64,000 bases of DNA from Buchnera aphidicola (Brevicoryne brassicae). Its GTDB lineage: Bacteria > Pseudomonadota > Gammaproteobacteria > Enterobacterales > Enterobacteriaceae. Position 1 is the stretch's first letter. The number at the start of each line of letters is the position of its first letter. Positions 14,547 through 24,277 of the stretch are shown piece after piece. The notes beneath the pieces are model-generated. The model was not told the origin of the DNA and did no database searches. It worked only from the letters and a program-made list of their open reading frames with translations. The translations under genes and the position numbers were made by a program. The DNA is taken from contig NZ_CP034882.1 in the NCBI RefSeq assembly GCF_005082825.1, positions 7,867 to 71,866 of the forward strand. The letters are read 5' to 3'.

Positions 14547-15287
14547 TTAATATTCATTTCCTTTGACATATTGTCTATAACTATCCCATTCAAAAGTTAA
14601 CCATAAACTATTACCTAAGCGCATCCTATCAATTACTCTTTCACCTAATAAATTTTTCATTCCATTATGATCTAAATTCGACAACATTCCAGTCGATCGT
14701 TTAGACGATGATCTTCTATCAACTATTTGATTAATAATTACCTTTTCATAACGAGATTCAGTTTGCATACCAATTTCGTCAATCATTAGTAAATCAACGC
14801 TACTAAGATTATTTAATAAACTTTCTTCAGTAACATTACTAGCACCACTAAATGTACCTTTCATATTTGACATTAAATCAGCTACAGTAACGAGTAAAAT
14901 ACTTTTTCCATGTAAAATTAAATAATTTCCTATAGCTGATGCCAAATGATTTTTTCCCGTTCCTGGTTTTCCTGAAAAAATAAAACTAGCTATGTTTTGA
15001 TTAAATTCTTCTGCATATCTTTTTGATGCTTTTAATACCCTTTTTTGACCATCATGTTGAATTTTATAATTATCAAATGAACAATTCATATATAATTCTC
15101 GGATACCTGATCTTCCTAAGACACGTTGCATTCTCATGGCTTTATTTTCGCGTAATATAGATTCAGAAGATAATCTACCTTGTTCTTGATTCCAGGCTAA
15201 TAAATCTTCATCATTATCAAATTTTGGTTTAATATTATTTGGCATGAGACGTTTAAGACGTTTAAAGAATTCAGTATGAAATGTCAT
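14547..15287 (-). CDS. dnaC: Replicative helicase loader DnaC
   Basis: AAA+ protein that loads the DnaB helicase at the origin and at restarting forks. The 246 residues (E. coli 245) show an N-terminal DnaB-binding part, Walker A FSGKPGTGKNHLASAIG (about residue 102), Walker B VDLLMIDEIGMQ, and the arginine-finger region VIDRMRLG. The Walker A lysine is followed by Asn, as in E. coli DnaC (GKNH). Its start overlaps the dnaT stop by one base (TAATG), indicating a translationally coupled dnaT-dnaC pair. Confidence 0.96.
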   Translation of the reverse strand: MTFHTEFFKRLKRLMPNNIKPKFDNDEDLLAWNQEQGRLSSESILRENKAMRMQRVLGRSGIRELYMNCSFDNYKIQHDGQKRVLKASKRYAEEFNQNIASFIFSGKPGTGKNHLASAIGNYLILHGKSILLVTVADLMSNMKGTFSGASNVTEESLLNNLSSVDLLMIDEIGMQTESRYEKVIINQIVDRRSSSKRSTGMLSNLDHNGMKNLLGERVIDRMRLGNSLWLTFEWDSYRQYVKGNEY

Positions 15288-15781
15288 TATTTACCTCTAA
15301 ATCCATTTGGTATAGTTTGATCTGGTGTTGGTATATAGGTAACATCTCTTTTTTTTTGTTGAAAATTATTAATTGATCTACTTTTTTGTAAGCTTCTAGC
15401 TAATTTTTGTTGCCATTGTATATGATGAAAAAAACAACCTTCTACTTCCCAATATGAAATAAAAGCAGCCAGTTCAGATTTTGATACTTCTTTATTTAAC
15501 ATGATACCCCATAATGCAGCTTGATGAATAAAATCTTTATCAGGTATCCATTGAGAATGCATAGAAAATTTTTTATTTATATTTTGTTTTTTCACATTTT
15601 TATATACAGAGTCATATTCGAGATCAAATATTTTTTTTAAAAAAAAAGGAGTTACTGCATAAAAAATAGGAGTATTGTTTTTTAAAATTGTTACAGCACC
15701 GTTATTAGATGTTTCTAAAATTTGAATAGGATTTTTACAAAATAAATCAAGTGTTGTATTTTGACAAATTAAAATTTTCAT
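15287..15781 (-). CDS. dnaT: Primosomal protein DnaT
   Basis: Primosome component that helps PriA/PriB hand DnaB-DnaC to stalled forks. The 164 residues (E. coli 179) begin with a diverged N-terminal domain containing the recognisable NNTPIFYAVTP patch; the C-terminal ssDNA-binding part is strongly conserved (WIPDKDFIHQAALWG, ISYWEVEGCFFHHIQWQQK, IPNGFRGK). It is upstream of and coupled to dnaC, as in E. coli. Confidence 0.94.
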   Translation of the reverse strand: MKILICQNTTLDLFCKNPIQILETSNNGAVTILKNNTPIFYAVTPFFLKKIFDLEYDSVYKNVKKQNINKKFSMHSQWIPDKDFIHQAALWGIMLNKEVSKSELAAFISYWEVEGCFFHHIQWQQKLARSLQKSRSINNFQQKKRDVTYIPTPDQTIPNGFRGK

Positions 15782-15843
15782 AAATATTTTACCTTTTTAA
15801 ATTGATTTAAATTAATATGTATTATTAAATATTTTGATATATA

Positions 15844-16425
15844 TTATAAATTTGATATGTTAAAAAAATAAAGATAGCATTCAATATGGTTTGTAATTTT
15901 TTTTTTATGCAAAATCCAATTTTGGGGTATTATAAGAGGTTTTTGTTTTTCTTTTTCGATATAAATAAGAGAGTTGTTTTTAATCCATTTATTATTTTCT
16001 AATAAATTAAGAGTTGATTCAATCAATCCTTGATAATAAGGTGGATCAATAAATATTATATCATATGGTTTACCGTTTTTTTTAAGCCAACTTAAAGTAT
16101 TTGTATGTATAATTTCTACATTATGTATATTTAATTTTTTAATATTTTTTTTAAGATCAATTATTGTTTTTTTTTTTATTTCTAGAAAAGTTGAAAATGC
16201 AGCATAACGAGATATAGCTTCAATTCCTAGCGCACCACTACCTGCAAAACAATCAAGACATCGAGAATTTTTTATGTATTTAGATAACCATTCAAATAGC
16301 GTCTCTCTTATTTGATTAGTAGTAGGACGTAAATTGACAGTACTATTAAAAGATATTTTTCTTCCTTTAAATTTTCCAGAAATAATGTAGATTTTTCCGT
16401 TTTTTTTTAAAAAATAATTATGCAT
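15844..16425 (-). CDS. rsmD: 16S rRNA (guanine966-N2) methyltransferase RsmD
   Basis: SAM-dependent methyltransferase that modifies G966 of 16S rRNA in the small subunit. The 193 residues (E. coli 198) include the early substrate region RPTTNQIRETLFEWL, the SAM-binding DCFAGSGALGIEA (about residues 59-71) and the catalytic DPPY at 126-129. The gene is divergent from ftsY exactly as yhhF is in E. coli. The C-terminal third is AT-driven and diverged. Confidence 0.95.
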   Translation of the reverse strand: MHNYFLKKNGKIYIISGKFKGRKISFNSTVNLRPTTNQIRETLFEWLSKYIKNSRCLDCFAGSGALGIEAISRYAAFSTFLEIKKKTIIDLKKNIKKLNIHNVEIIHTNTLSWLKKNGKPYDIIFIDPPYYQGLIESTLNLLENNKWIKNNSLIYIEKEKQKPLIIPQNWILHKKKITNHIECYLYFFNISNL

Positions 16426-16555
16426 TTTATTATATTATTTATCTTAGTGGTATAATTTATTTTAATATTAATAATAATGTAAATAAATATTTTTTTAAAA
16501 GATATTACATGTTTTATAAAAATAGTTTTTATTTGTAAAGTAAAAGAGGAACAAT

Positions 16556-17734
16556 ATGAAAGATGAAAAAAAAAATGGTTTTTTTTCTTGGTTTAGTTCC
16601 ACAATAAGAAGAAAAAAAACCGTAGAAAATAAAGAAGAAACAGAAAACAAAAACAACGATTTATTAAATAAAACAATACTTGATAAAGAAAATAAAACAC
16701 TAGAAATTAATCAAAGTTTATATAACTTAAAAACTTCATTAATTCAAAAAAATGATATTAAAGGCGAAAAAATAGAAATATTAAATAATAACAATTCAAA
16801 AATTATTAAAAATACGAAAATAAATTTTTTTGCGCGTTTAAAGAAAAGTTTAAATAAAACAAAAAAAATTCTTGGTGATGGTATTAATCATATTTTTTTA
16901 TCAACAACTGTTGATAAAATTCTTTTTGAAGAATTAGAAGAAAAAATGTTACTTGCTGATATTGGAGTTAATACTACAGATCAAATTATTAATAATTTAA
17001 TTAAGGAAATTAATTATAAAGATTCATGTATTCCTGAAAAAGTATATTTTTTATTAAAAAAAAATATGTACAATATTTTACAAAAAGTAGAAAAACCTTT
17101 AAAAATATCTAATCGTGTACCTTTTGTCATTTTAGTAGTAGGCGTTAACGGTACAGGAAAAACTACAACTGTCGTTAAATTAGCACAAAAATATAAATTA
17201 GAAGGTAAATCTGTAATTTTAGCAGCTGGAGACACATTTAGAGCTGCAGGTATAGAACAATTACAAATATTAGGAAAATTAAATAAAATACCGGTAATTG
17301 CTCAAAGTTTTAATTCAGATCCAGCAGCAGTAGTATTCGATGCAATAAAATCCGCAAAAGCAAAAAAAGTAGATGTTTTAATTATTGATACAGCAGGTAG
17401 ATTACATAATAAATTACATTTAATAGAAGAGCTAAAAAAGATTGTTAGAGTAATAAAAAAAATAGATGCATCTGCACCACATGAAACAGTGCTAACTGTT
17501 GATGCTTGTAATGGACAAAATACAATATCACAAACAGAAATATTTCATAAAGCCTTAAATTTAACTGGTATTATAATTACTAAATTAGATGGAACAGCTA
17601 AAGGAGGAGTTGTTTTTTCATTAGCAAATCAATTTAAAATCCCTATTCGTTACGTTGGAATTGGTGAAAAAACACAAGATTTAGGTGTGTTTAATGGTAA
17701 AGAATTTATTAATGCTATCTTTAGTAAAGAATAA
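16556..17734 (+). CDS. ftsY: Signal recognition particle receptor FtsY
   Basis: SRP receptor GTPase that docks ribosome-nascent-chain complexes to the membrane. The 392 residues compare with 497 in E. coli: the acidic N-terminal A domain is replaced by a shorter lysine/asparagine-rich stretch of about 95 residues, while the NG domain is complete. Visible motifs are GVNGTGKTTTVVKLA (G1, about residue 199), DTFRAAGIEQL, DTAGR, TKLDGTAKGG and the terminal GVFNGKEFINAIF. AGAGGA at 16544-16549 precedes the ATG. ftsE and ftsX, which lie between ftsY and rpoH in E. coli, are gone. Confidence 0.97.
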   Translation: MKDEKKNGFFSWFSSTIRRKKTVENKEETENKNNDLLNKTILDKENKTLEINQSLYNLKTSLIQKNDIKGEKIEILNNNNSKIIKNTKINFFARLKKSLNKTKKILGDGINHIFLSTTVDKILFEELEEKMLLADIGVNTTDQIINNLIKEINYKDSCIPEKVYFLLKKNMYNILQKVEKPLKISNRVPFVILVVGVNGTGKTTTVVKLAQKYKLEGKSVILAAGDTFRAAGIEQLQILGKLNKIPVIAQSFNSDPAAVVFDAIKSAKAKKVDVLIIDTAGRLHNKLHLIEELKKIVRVIKKIDASAPHETVLTVDACNGQNTISQTEIFHKALNLTGIIITKLDGTAKGGVVFSLANQFKIPIRYVGIGEKTQDLGVFNGKEFINAIFSKE

Positions 17735-17852
17735 AAATATTTTTTTGTATTATCAAGATAAATCTTTGATTTATATTTTTAATTAAAGTATCATACTAAT
17801 GTCCCACATATTCATATTTTAGTTTGTATAATTCGTTGATGCGGGAATAAAA

Positions 17853-18710
17853 ATGATTAATAAATTACAGATTTTATCTGTGACACCACCAAGTAATTTA
17901 GATGCTTATATTAGAATCGCTAATTTATGGCCAATGCTATCACTTAAAGAAGAAAAATTACTCACTAAACGTTTGCGTTATAATGGTGATTTAGAAGCAG
18001 CAAAAACTTTAATTTTATCTCATCTTCGTTTTGTAATTCATATTTCACGTACTTATTCAGGATATGGTTTGCTTCAAGCTGATCTTATACAAGAAGGAAA
18101 TATTGGCTTAATGAAAGCAGTACGTAGATTTAATCCTGAAATAGGAGTTCGTTTAGTTTCTTTTGCTGTTCACTGGATCAAATCAGAAATTCATGAGTAT
18201 GTTTTACGAAATTGGCGTATCGTCAAAGTGGCTACTACTAAATCTCAAAGAAAATTATTTTTCAATTTGAGAAAAACAAAAAAAAGATTAGGTTGGTTTA
18301 ATGAAGAAGAAATAAAGATAGTCGCAAAAGAATTAGGAGTTAGTAGTAAAGACGTAAGAGAAATGGAATCACGAATGTCAGTTCAGGATGTTACTTTTAA
18401 TCCTTTCCCAGAAGATGACTATATAGATGGAAAAAATAGTAATACTATACAATATTTACAAGACAAAACGTCTAATTTTGCTAATGGTGTAGAAGCAGAT
18501 AACTGGGAAGAACATGCTGCAAATAAACTTAATAATGCGTTATTAGGATTAGATGAACGTAGTCGTAATATTATTCAAGCACGTTGGTTAGATAAAGATA
18601 AAAAAAATACTTTACAAAAATTAGCAAGGAATTATGGTATTTCTGCAGAACGCGTTCGACAATTAGAAAAAAATGCAATGAAAAAATTAAAAATAGCTAT
18701 AGAATCCTAA
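17853..18710 (+). CDS. rpoH: Heat-shock sigma factor sigma-32
   Basis: Alternative sigma factor that directs RNA polymerase to heat-shock promoters such as the one upstream of groES at 10697. The 285 residues (E. coli 284) contain region 2 ([36 protein letters not shown] in part), the RpoH box [13 protein letters not shown] (about residues 132-144) that marks this subfamily, and region 4 with the helix-turn-helix [14 protein letters not shown]. It follows ftsY as in E. coli after loss of ftsEX, and ends at a hairpin. Confidence 0.97.
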   Translation: MINKLQILSVTPPSNLDAYIRIANLWPMLSLKEEKLLTKRLRYNGDLEAAKTLILSHLRFVIHISRTYSGYGLLQADLIQEGNIGLMKAVRRFNPEIGVRLVSFAVHWIKSEIHEYVLRNWRIVKVATTKSQRKLFFNLRKTKKRLGWFNEEEIKIVAKELGVSSKDVREMESRMSVQDVTFNPFPEDDYIDGKNSNTIQYLQDKTSNFANGVEADNWEEHAANKLNNALLGLDERSRNIIQARWLDKDKKNTLQKLARNYGISAERVRQLEKNAMKKLKIAIES

Positions 18711-18767
18711 TTTAGGAAATAAATCTTATAGTATAGATATGGACAATTTATAACAATTTTTTCATAC

Positions 18768-18820
18768 AGAGTATGAGAACAACTTTATTTGAAATTAAAA
18801 ACTCATACTCTTTTTTATTT
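18768..18820 (+). terminator. Intrinsic terminator of rpoH
   Basis: A perfect ten-base stem (18768-18777 paired with 18802-18811) with a 24-base loop is followed by a T-rich run on the plus strand. It lies 57 bases after the rpoH stop, between converging rpoH and glmS. Confidence 0.75.
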
Positions 18821-18862
18821 CAAAAAATATTCTTTTATTTACAATAAAACTATTTTATATTG

Positions 18863-20689
18863 TTATTCTACTGTAACTGATTTAGCAAGATGTCTTGGTT
18901 GATCAATATTTTTCTTTTTACTTAAGGCAATATAATAAGCAAGTAACTGCAGAGGAATGGTATAAAAAATAGGTGCTATTAATTCTTCTATATATGGAAG
19001 CTTAATACAATTTACATTTTTTTCATAATCAAATTCTTGATCTGAAAAAACGTAAATCAACCCGCCTCTTAAAGATATTTCTTTAATATTTTTTTTAATT
19101 TTTTCTAATAATGAATTTTTTGGAGCGATAATAATTACTGGTATATTTTTATCAATTAGAGCAAGAGGTCCATGTTTTAGTTCTCCAGCAGGATAAGCTT
19201 CAGCATGAATATAAGAAATTTCTTTTAATTTTAAAGCTCCTTCCATTGCAATAGGATAGTACTCACCTCTTCCAATGAATAATATGTTTTTTTTGTTAGA
19301 TAATTGATTTGCCATATTTTTAATTAATGGATTTTTTTTTAAAATTTCTTGAATTCTGGTAGGTAAAACATTTAAACTTTGTACGATTTTTTTTTCAATA
19401 TTTCTTTTTTTTTGTAAATTTGCAAGTTTAGCAACTAACATAAGTAAAACAGTCAATTGTGTTGTAAAAGATTTTGTGGAAGCAACACCTATTTCTATTC
19501 CAGCTTTAGTTGATAAGTAATAATCTGATTCTTTAACTAAAGATGATCCTTCCATATTACATATAGTTAAATTACCTAAATATTTAAGTTTTTTAGAATA
19601 TCTTAATGCTGATAATGTATCGGCAGTTTCACCTGATTGTGATAAAGTAATTAAAAAACTATTTTTTCTTACTGCTAGTTTTCTTGAAAAAAATTCAGAA
19701 GCTATTTCAACATCACAAGGTATGTTAGTAAGAGATTCAAACCAGTATCTAGAAACCATTGCTGCATTATATGAAGTTCCACATGCAACTATTTGAATGT
19801 GTTCAATTTTACAAAATAAAATATCTTCTTTTTTCCCTAATTCTAAAAAATTAATTGTATTGTTTTTTTTTAGACGATTTTGTAAAGTTTTTTCAATAGA
19901 TCTAGGTTGTTCATATATTTCTTTTTCCATATAATGACGATATTTCCCTTTATTTACTGTTTCATATTTTATATTAGATACTATTTCTTGTCTATTAATG
20001 ATACAGTTGTATTTATTAAAAATATCAATTTCTTTTTTTTTAATAATAGCAATATCACCTTCTTCTAAATATATAAAACGTTTTGTAATATGTAATAATG
20101 CTATCTGATCAGAAGCTATGAAATTTTCTTCAGAACCTAATCCTATAACTAACGGACTTCTAGATCGAACTGCTATCAATTCTAATGGATTATTTTTATC
20201 TATTATAACCATACTGTAATTACCATGTAATTTTTTCATGGTTTTTTGTATAACATTTTTAATAGAATTTTTTGTTTTATTTTGTTCCCAATGTAATAAA
20301 TGTGCAATTACTTCTGTATCAGTATCAGAATAGAATATATATCCCCGTGTTTTTAAAAAATTACGTAATATAGAATTGTTTTCAATAATTCCGTTATGCA
20401 CAACAATAATATTTGAAGAAATATGTGGATGAGTGTTTTCTTTAGACACTCTTCCGTGTGTAGCCCAGCGTGTATGAGCAATTCCAATATTTCCAAATAT
20501 TTTTTTTTTATTTACCTTTGTTATCAATTTATTGACTTTTCCCACACAACGAATTCTAATAATATTATTCTCATGATTTACTATAGCTAATCCTGAAGAA
20601 TCATATCCTCTGTATTCTAGTTTTTTAATACCTTTTATAAGGAAATTGATAATATTACGTTGTGTTACTGCACCAACAATACCACACAT
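18863..20689 (-). CDS. glmS: Glutamine--fructose-6-phosphate aminotransferase (isomerizing)
   Basis: First enzyme of UDP-N-acetylglucosamine synthesis: fructose-6-phosphate plus glutamine gives glucosamine-6-phosphate, feeding peptidoglycan. It has 608 residues (E. coli 609). The N-terminal MCGIVGAV exposes the catalytic cysteine after Met removal; the glutaminase motifs [13 protein letters not shown] and HNGIIENN follow. Two SIS domains carry [25 protein letters not shown] and AIDPPRH-like [14 protein letters not shown] at the end. It lies 72 bases downstream of glmU on the same strand, the usual glmUS operon. Confidence 0.98.
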   Translation of the reverse strand: MCGIVGAVTQRNIINFLIKGIKKLEYRGYDSSGLAIVNHENNIIRIRCVGKVNKLITKVNKKKIFGNIGIAHTRWATHGRVSKENTHPHISSNIIVVHNGIIENNSILRNFLKTRGYIFYSDTDTEVIAHLLHWEQNKTKNSIKNVIQKTMKKLHGNYSMVIIDKNNPLELIAVRSRSPLVIGLGSEENFIASDQIALLHITKRFIYLEEGDIAIIKKKEIDIFNKYNCIINRQEIVSNIKYETVNKGKYRHYMEKEIYEQPRSIEKTLQNRLKKNNTINFLELGKKEDILFCKIEHIQIVACGTSYNAAMVSRYWFESLTNIPCDVEIASEFFSRKLAVRKNSFLITLSQSGETADTLSALRYSKKLKYLGNLTICNMEGSSLVKESDYYLSTKAGIEIGVASTKSFTTQLTVLLMLVAKLANLQKKRNIEKKIVQSLNVLPTRIQEILKKNPLIKNMANQLSNKKNILFIGRGEYYPIAMEGALKLKEISYIHAEAYPAGELKHGPLALIDKNIPVIIIAPKNSLLEKIKKNIKEISLRGGLIYVFSDQEFDYEKNVNCIKLPYIEELIAPIFYTIPLQLLAYYIALSKKKNIDQPRHLAKSVTVE

Positions 20690-20761
20690 ATTTATATCCT
20701 TTTTAGATTTAATTAAAATAATTTTTTTTACAATAAATTTTTCAATTAAAAATGATAGTTT

Positions 20762-22138
20762 TTATTTTTGATGGAGTTTATTAGGACGTATCCAATTTTC
20801 TTTGTATTTTTGTTCTTTTTTGTTATAAACTAAACAAGGTTTATTAACATCTTTTGTTAAAGTAGTACCTGCTGCAATAGTTGTATTTTTTATAATTTTA
20901 ATAGGTGCAATTAATTCTGTATTAGAACCTACTAAAACATTATCACCAATAATAGTTTTTAATTTATTATTACCATCATAATTACATGTAATACTACCTG
21001 CTCCAATATTAACTTTGGTTCCAATTTCAGAATTTCCAATATAACTTAAGTGTTTAATCTTAGATTTTTGTTTTATAATACTATCTTTTATTTCAACAAA
21101 ATTACCTATTTGAGTTTTTTTATCTAATATAGTATTTGTTCGTAAGTGTGCAAAAGGACCTATAATACAATTTTTACCTATTTTAGCATTTTCTATAATT
21201 GTATATGCTTGAATATTAGTTTTGCTCTCAATAATACTATTTTTAATAATACATCCAACTCCGATTTTTACATCATCGCCAAGAACAACATTATCTTCAA
21301 AAACAACACCTGTATCTATTTCAATATTTTTTCCATGTTTTAATTTTCCTCTTAAAATAAAATGAGATGGATCTTTTAGTATCAGACCGTCAATTAGTAA
21401 TTTATTAATTTGTTCTTTTTGAAGAATTTTCTCTAAAATAGATAATTCTAATTTGTTATTTATCCCTAATATTTCTTGATACTTTAAAGGTTGTGTTGTT
21501 TGAATAAATTTCCCTTCAAAACAAGCTAAAGCAATAATATCAGTCGCATAAAATTCTTTTTTTTTATTTTTATTACTAATTTTTCCTAACCATCTTTTTA
21601 AATCTTGACTAGTAGCTATAAAAACACCAGAGTATATTTCTTTGATATTTTTTTGTTTTTGAGTTGCATCTAGTTCTTCTATTATTCCTATAACTTTTCC
21701 TCTTTTTCGTAAAATACGTCCATATCCATCAGGATTTTTTACTTTCATAGTTAAAAGATTGATTTTTGAGTTTTTTTTAGAGTTTTGTAATTTTTTTATT
21801 GATTCTGTAGAAATAAAAGGTACATCTCCATATAAGACCAATACATTCTCATCATCTGGTATATTTTTTACAGCTAATTTTATAGCGTGTCCTGTTCCTT
21901 TTGGTTTTTTTTGCATTACCCATTCGAGAGAATTATTGTAGATTTTAGATGATATAAGTTTCTTTTCATGACTATGTACTAATATAATTTTTTTTGGTTT
22001 TATAGATTGTGCAGTTTGAATAACATGTTCTAAAATTGTTTTTCCACCTAAAAAATGTAATACTTTAGGATAATTAGATTTCATCCTAGTTCCTTTTCCA
22101 GCTGCAAGTATTATTATGTTTGTTTTTTTTTGCATCAT
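20762..22138 (-). CDS. glmU: Bifunctional UDP-N-acetylglucosamine pyrophosphorylase / glucosamine-1-phosphate acetyltransferase
   Basis: Catalyses the last two steps to UDP-GlcNAc for cell-wall synthesis. The 458 residues (E. coli 456) have the N-terminal nucleotidyltransferase domain with LAAGKGTRMKSNYPKVLHF (about residues 11-29) and the C-terminal left-handed beta helix with hexapeptide repeats, ending in the acetyltransferase region NIGAGSITCNYDG. Two adjacent ATG codons offer alternative starts; AAGG precedes both. It is upstream of glmS in the same operon. Confidence 0.97.
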   Translation of the reverse strand: MMQKKTNIIILAAGKGTRMKSNYPKVLHFLGGKTILEHVIQTAQSIKPKKIILVHSHEKKLISSKIYNNSLEWVMQKKPKGTGHAIKLAVKNIPDDENVLVLYGDVPFISTESIKKLQNSKKNSKINLLTMKVKNPDGYGRILRKRGKVIGIIEELDATQKQKNIKEIYSGVFIATSQDLKRWLGKISNKNKKKEFYATDIIALACFEGKFIQTTQPLKYQEILGINNKLELSILEKILQKEQINKLLIDGLILKDPSHFILRGKLKHGKNIEIDTGVVFEDNVVLGDDVKIGVGCIIKNSIIESKTNIQAYTIIENAKIGKNCIIGPFAHLRTNTILDKKTQIGNFVEIKDSIIKQKSKIKHLSYIGNSEIGTKVNIGAGSITCNYDGNNKLKTIIGDNVLVGSNTELIAPIKIIKNTTIAAGTTLTKDVNKPCLVYNKKEQKYKENWIRPNKLHQK

Positions 22139-22346
22139 AAAAAACCTTTTTATAAATTTTATTAATGCATTTATATTAAATAAAAGATTTTTAATTGAAT
22201 AGTTTTAATTAATTATATTTTTAATATATTAATTAAATAGTTTAATATTTTTTAATTAATTGATTTTTAACTACAAATTTACAATATAAAATATTTGTAT
22301 AAAATATTATTTATTATAAAATATATTATATTTTTAAGGTTGTTTT
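22139..22346. other. Divergent glmU / yigL spacer
   Basis: This 208-base spacer is almost pure A/T (for example alternating ATTTAATT-type blocks around 22200-22270) and holds only the two divergent promoters by inference. I see no gene, hairpin or RNA. Confidence 0.5.
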
Positions 22347-23162
22347 ATGTGTCGAATTATTACAGTAGATTTAGATGGTACTTTACTTTCTTCAAAAAAT
22401 AAAATTACAGAATATACTAAAAAAATTATAAATTTATTAACAAAAAAAAATTTTTTTATTATTGCTTCAGGTCGTCATTATTTAGATGTTATAAAAATTA
22501 GAGATATTTTAAATATTCAATCTTTTATGATTACTTCCAATGGCGCTAGAATTTATGATTTAGATAATAAATTAATTTTTAGTGATGATTTAGATAAAGA
22601 TATTGCTTTAAAACTTTGTAAAATAGTATATGAAGATAAAGATATTATTACGCAAATATATCGAAATAATAAATGGTATATAAATAATAATAAAATAGAT
22701 AATAATTTTTGTCCTTCTCTTACATCATTAGAATATAAAAATTTTAATCTTGAAAATTTTCGATTTAATAAAATTAATAAAATTTTTTTCACTAGTAAAA
22801 ATTTCCATAAATTATATAATCTTGAAAAAAAAATTATTCAATCATGGAATAATAAAGTTAATATTAGTTTTTCTGTTCCTGGTTGTTTAGAAGTAGTTTC
22901 AGGAAAATCTTCAAAGGGTTATGGATTAAAATTAATATCTCGTTTATTAAACATTCCTTTAAAAAATTGTTTTTCTTTTGGTGATGGAATGAATGATCAT
23001 GATATGCTTGTTGTTTCTGGAAAATCTTATATTATGAAAAACGCTGATTTACGTTTAAAAAATGCATTACCAAATGTAAAAATCATTGAAAGTAATGATA
23101 ATGATGGTGTTGCAAAATGTTTATATGAAATTTTTATAAAAAATAAAAAAAATATATTATAA
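22347..23162 (+). CDS. yigL: HAD-family sugar/pyridoxal phosphatase, YigL type
   Basis: Member of the Cof-like haloacid dehalogenase phosphatases; E. coli YigL dephosphorylates pyridoxal 5'-phosphate and sugar phosphates. The 271 residues (E. coli 266) carry motif I DLDGTLLSSKN with nucleophile D8, motif II TSNGAR, motif III lysine in SGKSSKGYGL, and motif IV GDGMNDHDML. Identity as yigL rather than a sister (yidA, cof) rests mainly on position: it neighbours metR and metE as in E. coli. The middle cap domain is highly AT-biased (Asn/Lys/Ile rich). Confidence 0.85.
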   Translation: MCRIITVDLDGTLLSSKNKITEYTKKIINLLTKKNFFIIASGRHYLDVIKIRDILNIQSFMITSNGARIYDLDNKLIFSDDLDKDIALKLCKIVYEDKDIITQIYRNNKWYINNNKIDNNFCPSLTSLEYKNFNLENFRFNKINKIFFTSKNFHKLYNLEKKIIQSWNNKVNISFSVPGCLEVVSGKSSKGYGLKLISRLLNIPLKNCFSFGDGMNDHDMLVVSGKSYIMKNADLRLKNALPNVKIIESNDNDGVAKCLYEIFIKNKKNIL

Positions 23163-23209
23163 AGTCAATATAAACTATTTTTAATATTAATTATTTTATT
23201 GATTTTAAA

Positions 23210-24139
23210 TTAAAATATTTTAAAAATTTGCGGTTGTAATACACCGCGAATAAATTTTAAATGAGTACAAGCATGTAAGTGTATAGAATGAACAAAGTTT
23301 TTTATAACTAACTCTTTTTGTTCGCCATTACGTATAGCTACATATAATCGTCTCCATATGCCATTACCTATTTTTCTCGTTACAATTAAACCCTGACGTT
23401 CAAAGTTATCTACTACCCAATGTGGTAACGCTGTAATTCCCATTTGCGCAGATACCATTTGTATTAAAAGCAAGGTATTATTTACATTTTTTAAAATAGG
23501 TACAATACCTGCAGGTTTTAAAAAATTTTTCCATATATCTAGTTTATTTCTTTGAATAGGATAAGTCATTAATGTTTCAAATTGAAGGTCTTTTGCTGTA
23601 ATTTTATTTTTTTTTAAAACAAGAGGATGATTAGGAGACAAAATTAAACGTACTTCAAAATCAAACATTGGTACATAAAACAAATTACTTCTTGGTAGTA
23701 CTTCAGAAGTGAGTACAATATCTAATTTTCCTTTCTGTAGAAATGGTTGCGGGCCAAACGTCATATCAGAATAAAAATCTATTTTTACCTTTGGTAGTTT
23801 TTTTTGAAAGATTTTTAATGCTGGTGTTAACCATTGAATACAACTATGACATTCTATAGCTAATCGAATAACTGTATGATAAGAATCTGTGCATTTTTGT
23901 ATTGTTTTTTCTATTTTAGGTAGTATTTCTTCAGATAATTGAAGTAAAATTTCACCTTGAATTGTAAATTTTATAGGATGACTTTTCCGAATAAACAATT
24001 TAAATCCTAATTTTTTTTCTAATTTTTTACATTGATGAGATATTGCTGATTGTGTTTGATGAAGTTGAATTGCCGCTGCACTTAATGATCCACTATTTTT
24101 TAGTGCTTGTAGTGTTCGAAGGTGTTTTATTTCAATCAT
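23210..24139 (-). CDS. metR: LysR-type methionine regulator MetR
   Basis: LysR-family activator of metE and other methionine genes in enterics, using homocysteine as co-activator. The 309 residues (E. coli 317) start [20 protein letters not shown], with the helix-turn-helix [20 protein letters not shown] (about residues 26-45), then the conserved effector domain ([58 protein letters not shown]). It is divergent from metE across 138 bases, as in E. coli. It appears intact, which stands out because local regulators are rare in such reduced genomes. I could not pick out a convincing TGAA-N5-TTCA site in the spacer. Confidence 0.96.
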   Translation of the reverse strand: MIEIKHLRTLQALKNSGSLSAAAIQLHQTQSAISHQCKKLEKKLGFKLFIRKSHPIKFTIQGEILLQLSEEILPKIEKTIQKCTDSYHTVIRLAIECHSCIQWLTPALKIFQKKLPKVKIDFYSDMTFGPQPFLQKGKLDIVLTSEVLPRSNLFYVPMFDFEVRLILSPNHPLVLKKNKITAKDLQFETLMTYPIQRNKLDIWKNFLKPAGIVPILKNVNNTLLLIQMVSAQMGITALPHWVVDNFERQGLIVTRKIGNGIWRRLYVAIRNGEQKELVIKNFVHSIHLHACTHLKFIRGVLQPQIFKIF

Positions 24140-24277
24140 GAGATTTCTTCATATTAAGAATTAACTATTTACGCTTGATAATTTTTCGTAATGCTAGAAT
24201 TATAGATTATGTATTTTGAATAAAGCAATTATAAATTGATGAAAATAATAATTTAAACAAATAATAGGATATATAAT

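Noticed and set aside
24140..24277. MetR operator between metR and metE
   Set aside because: No site with both TGAA and TTCA halves at the right spacing could be found.
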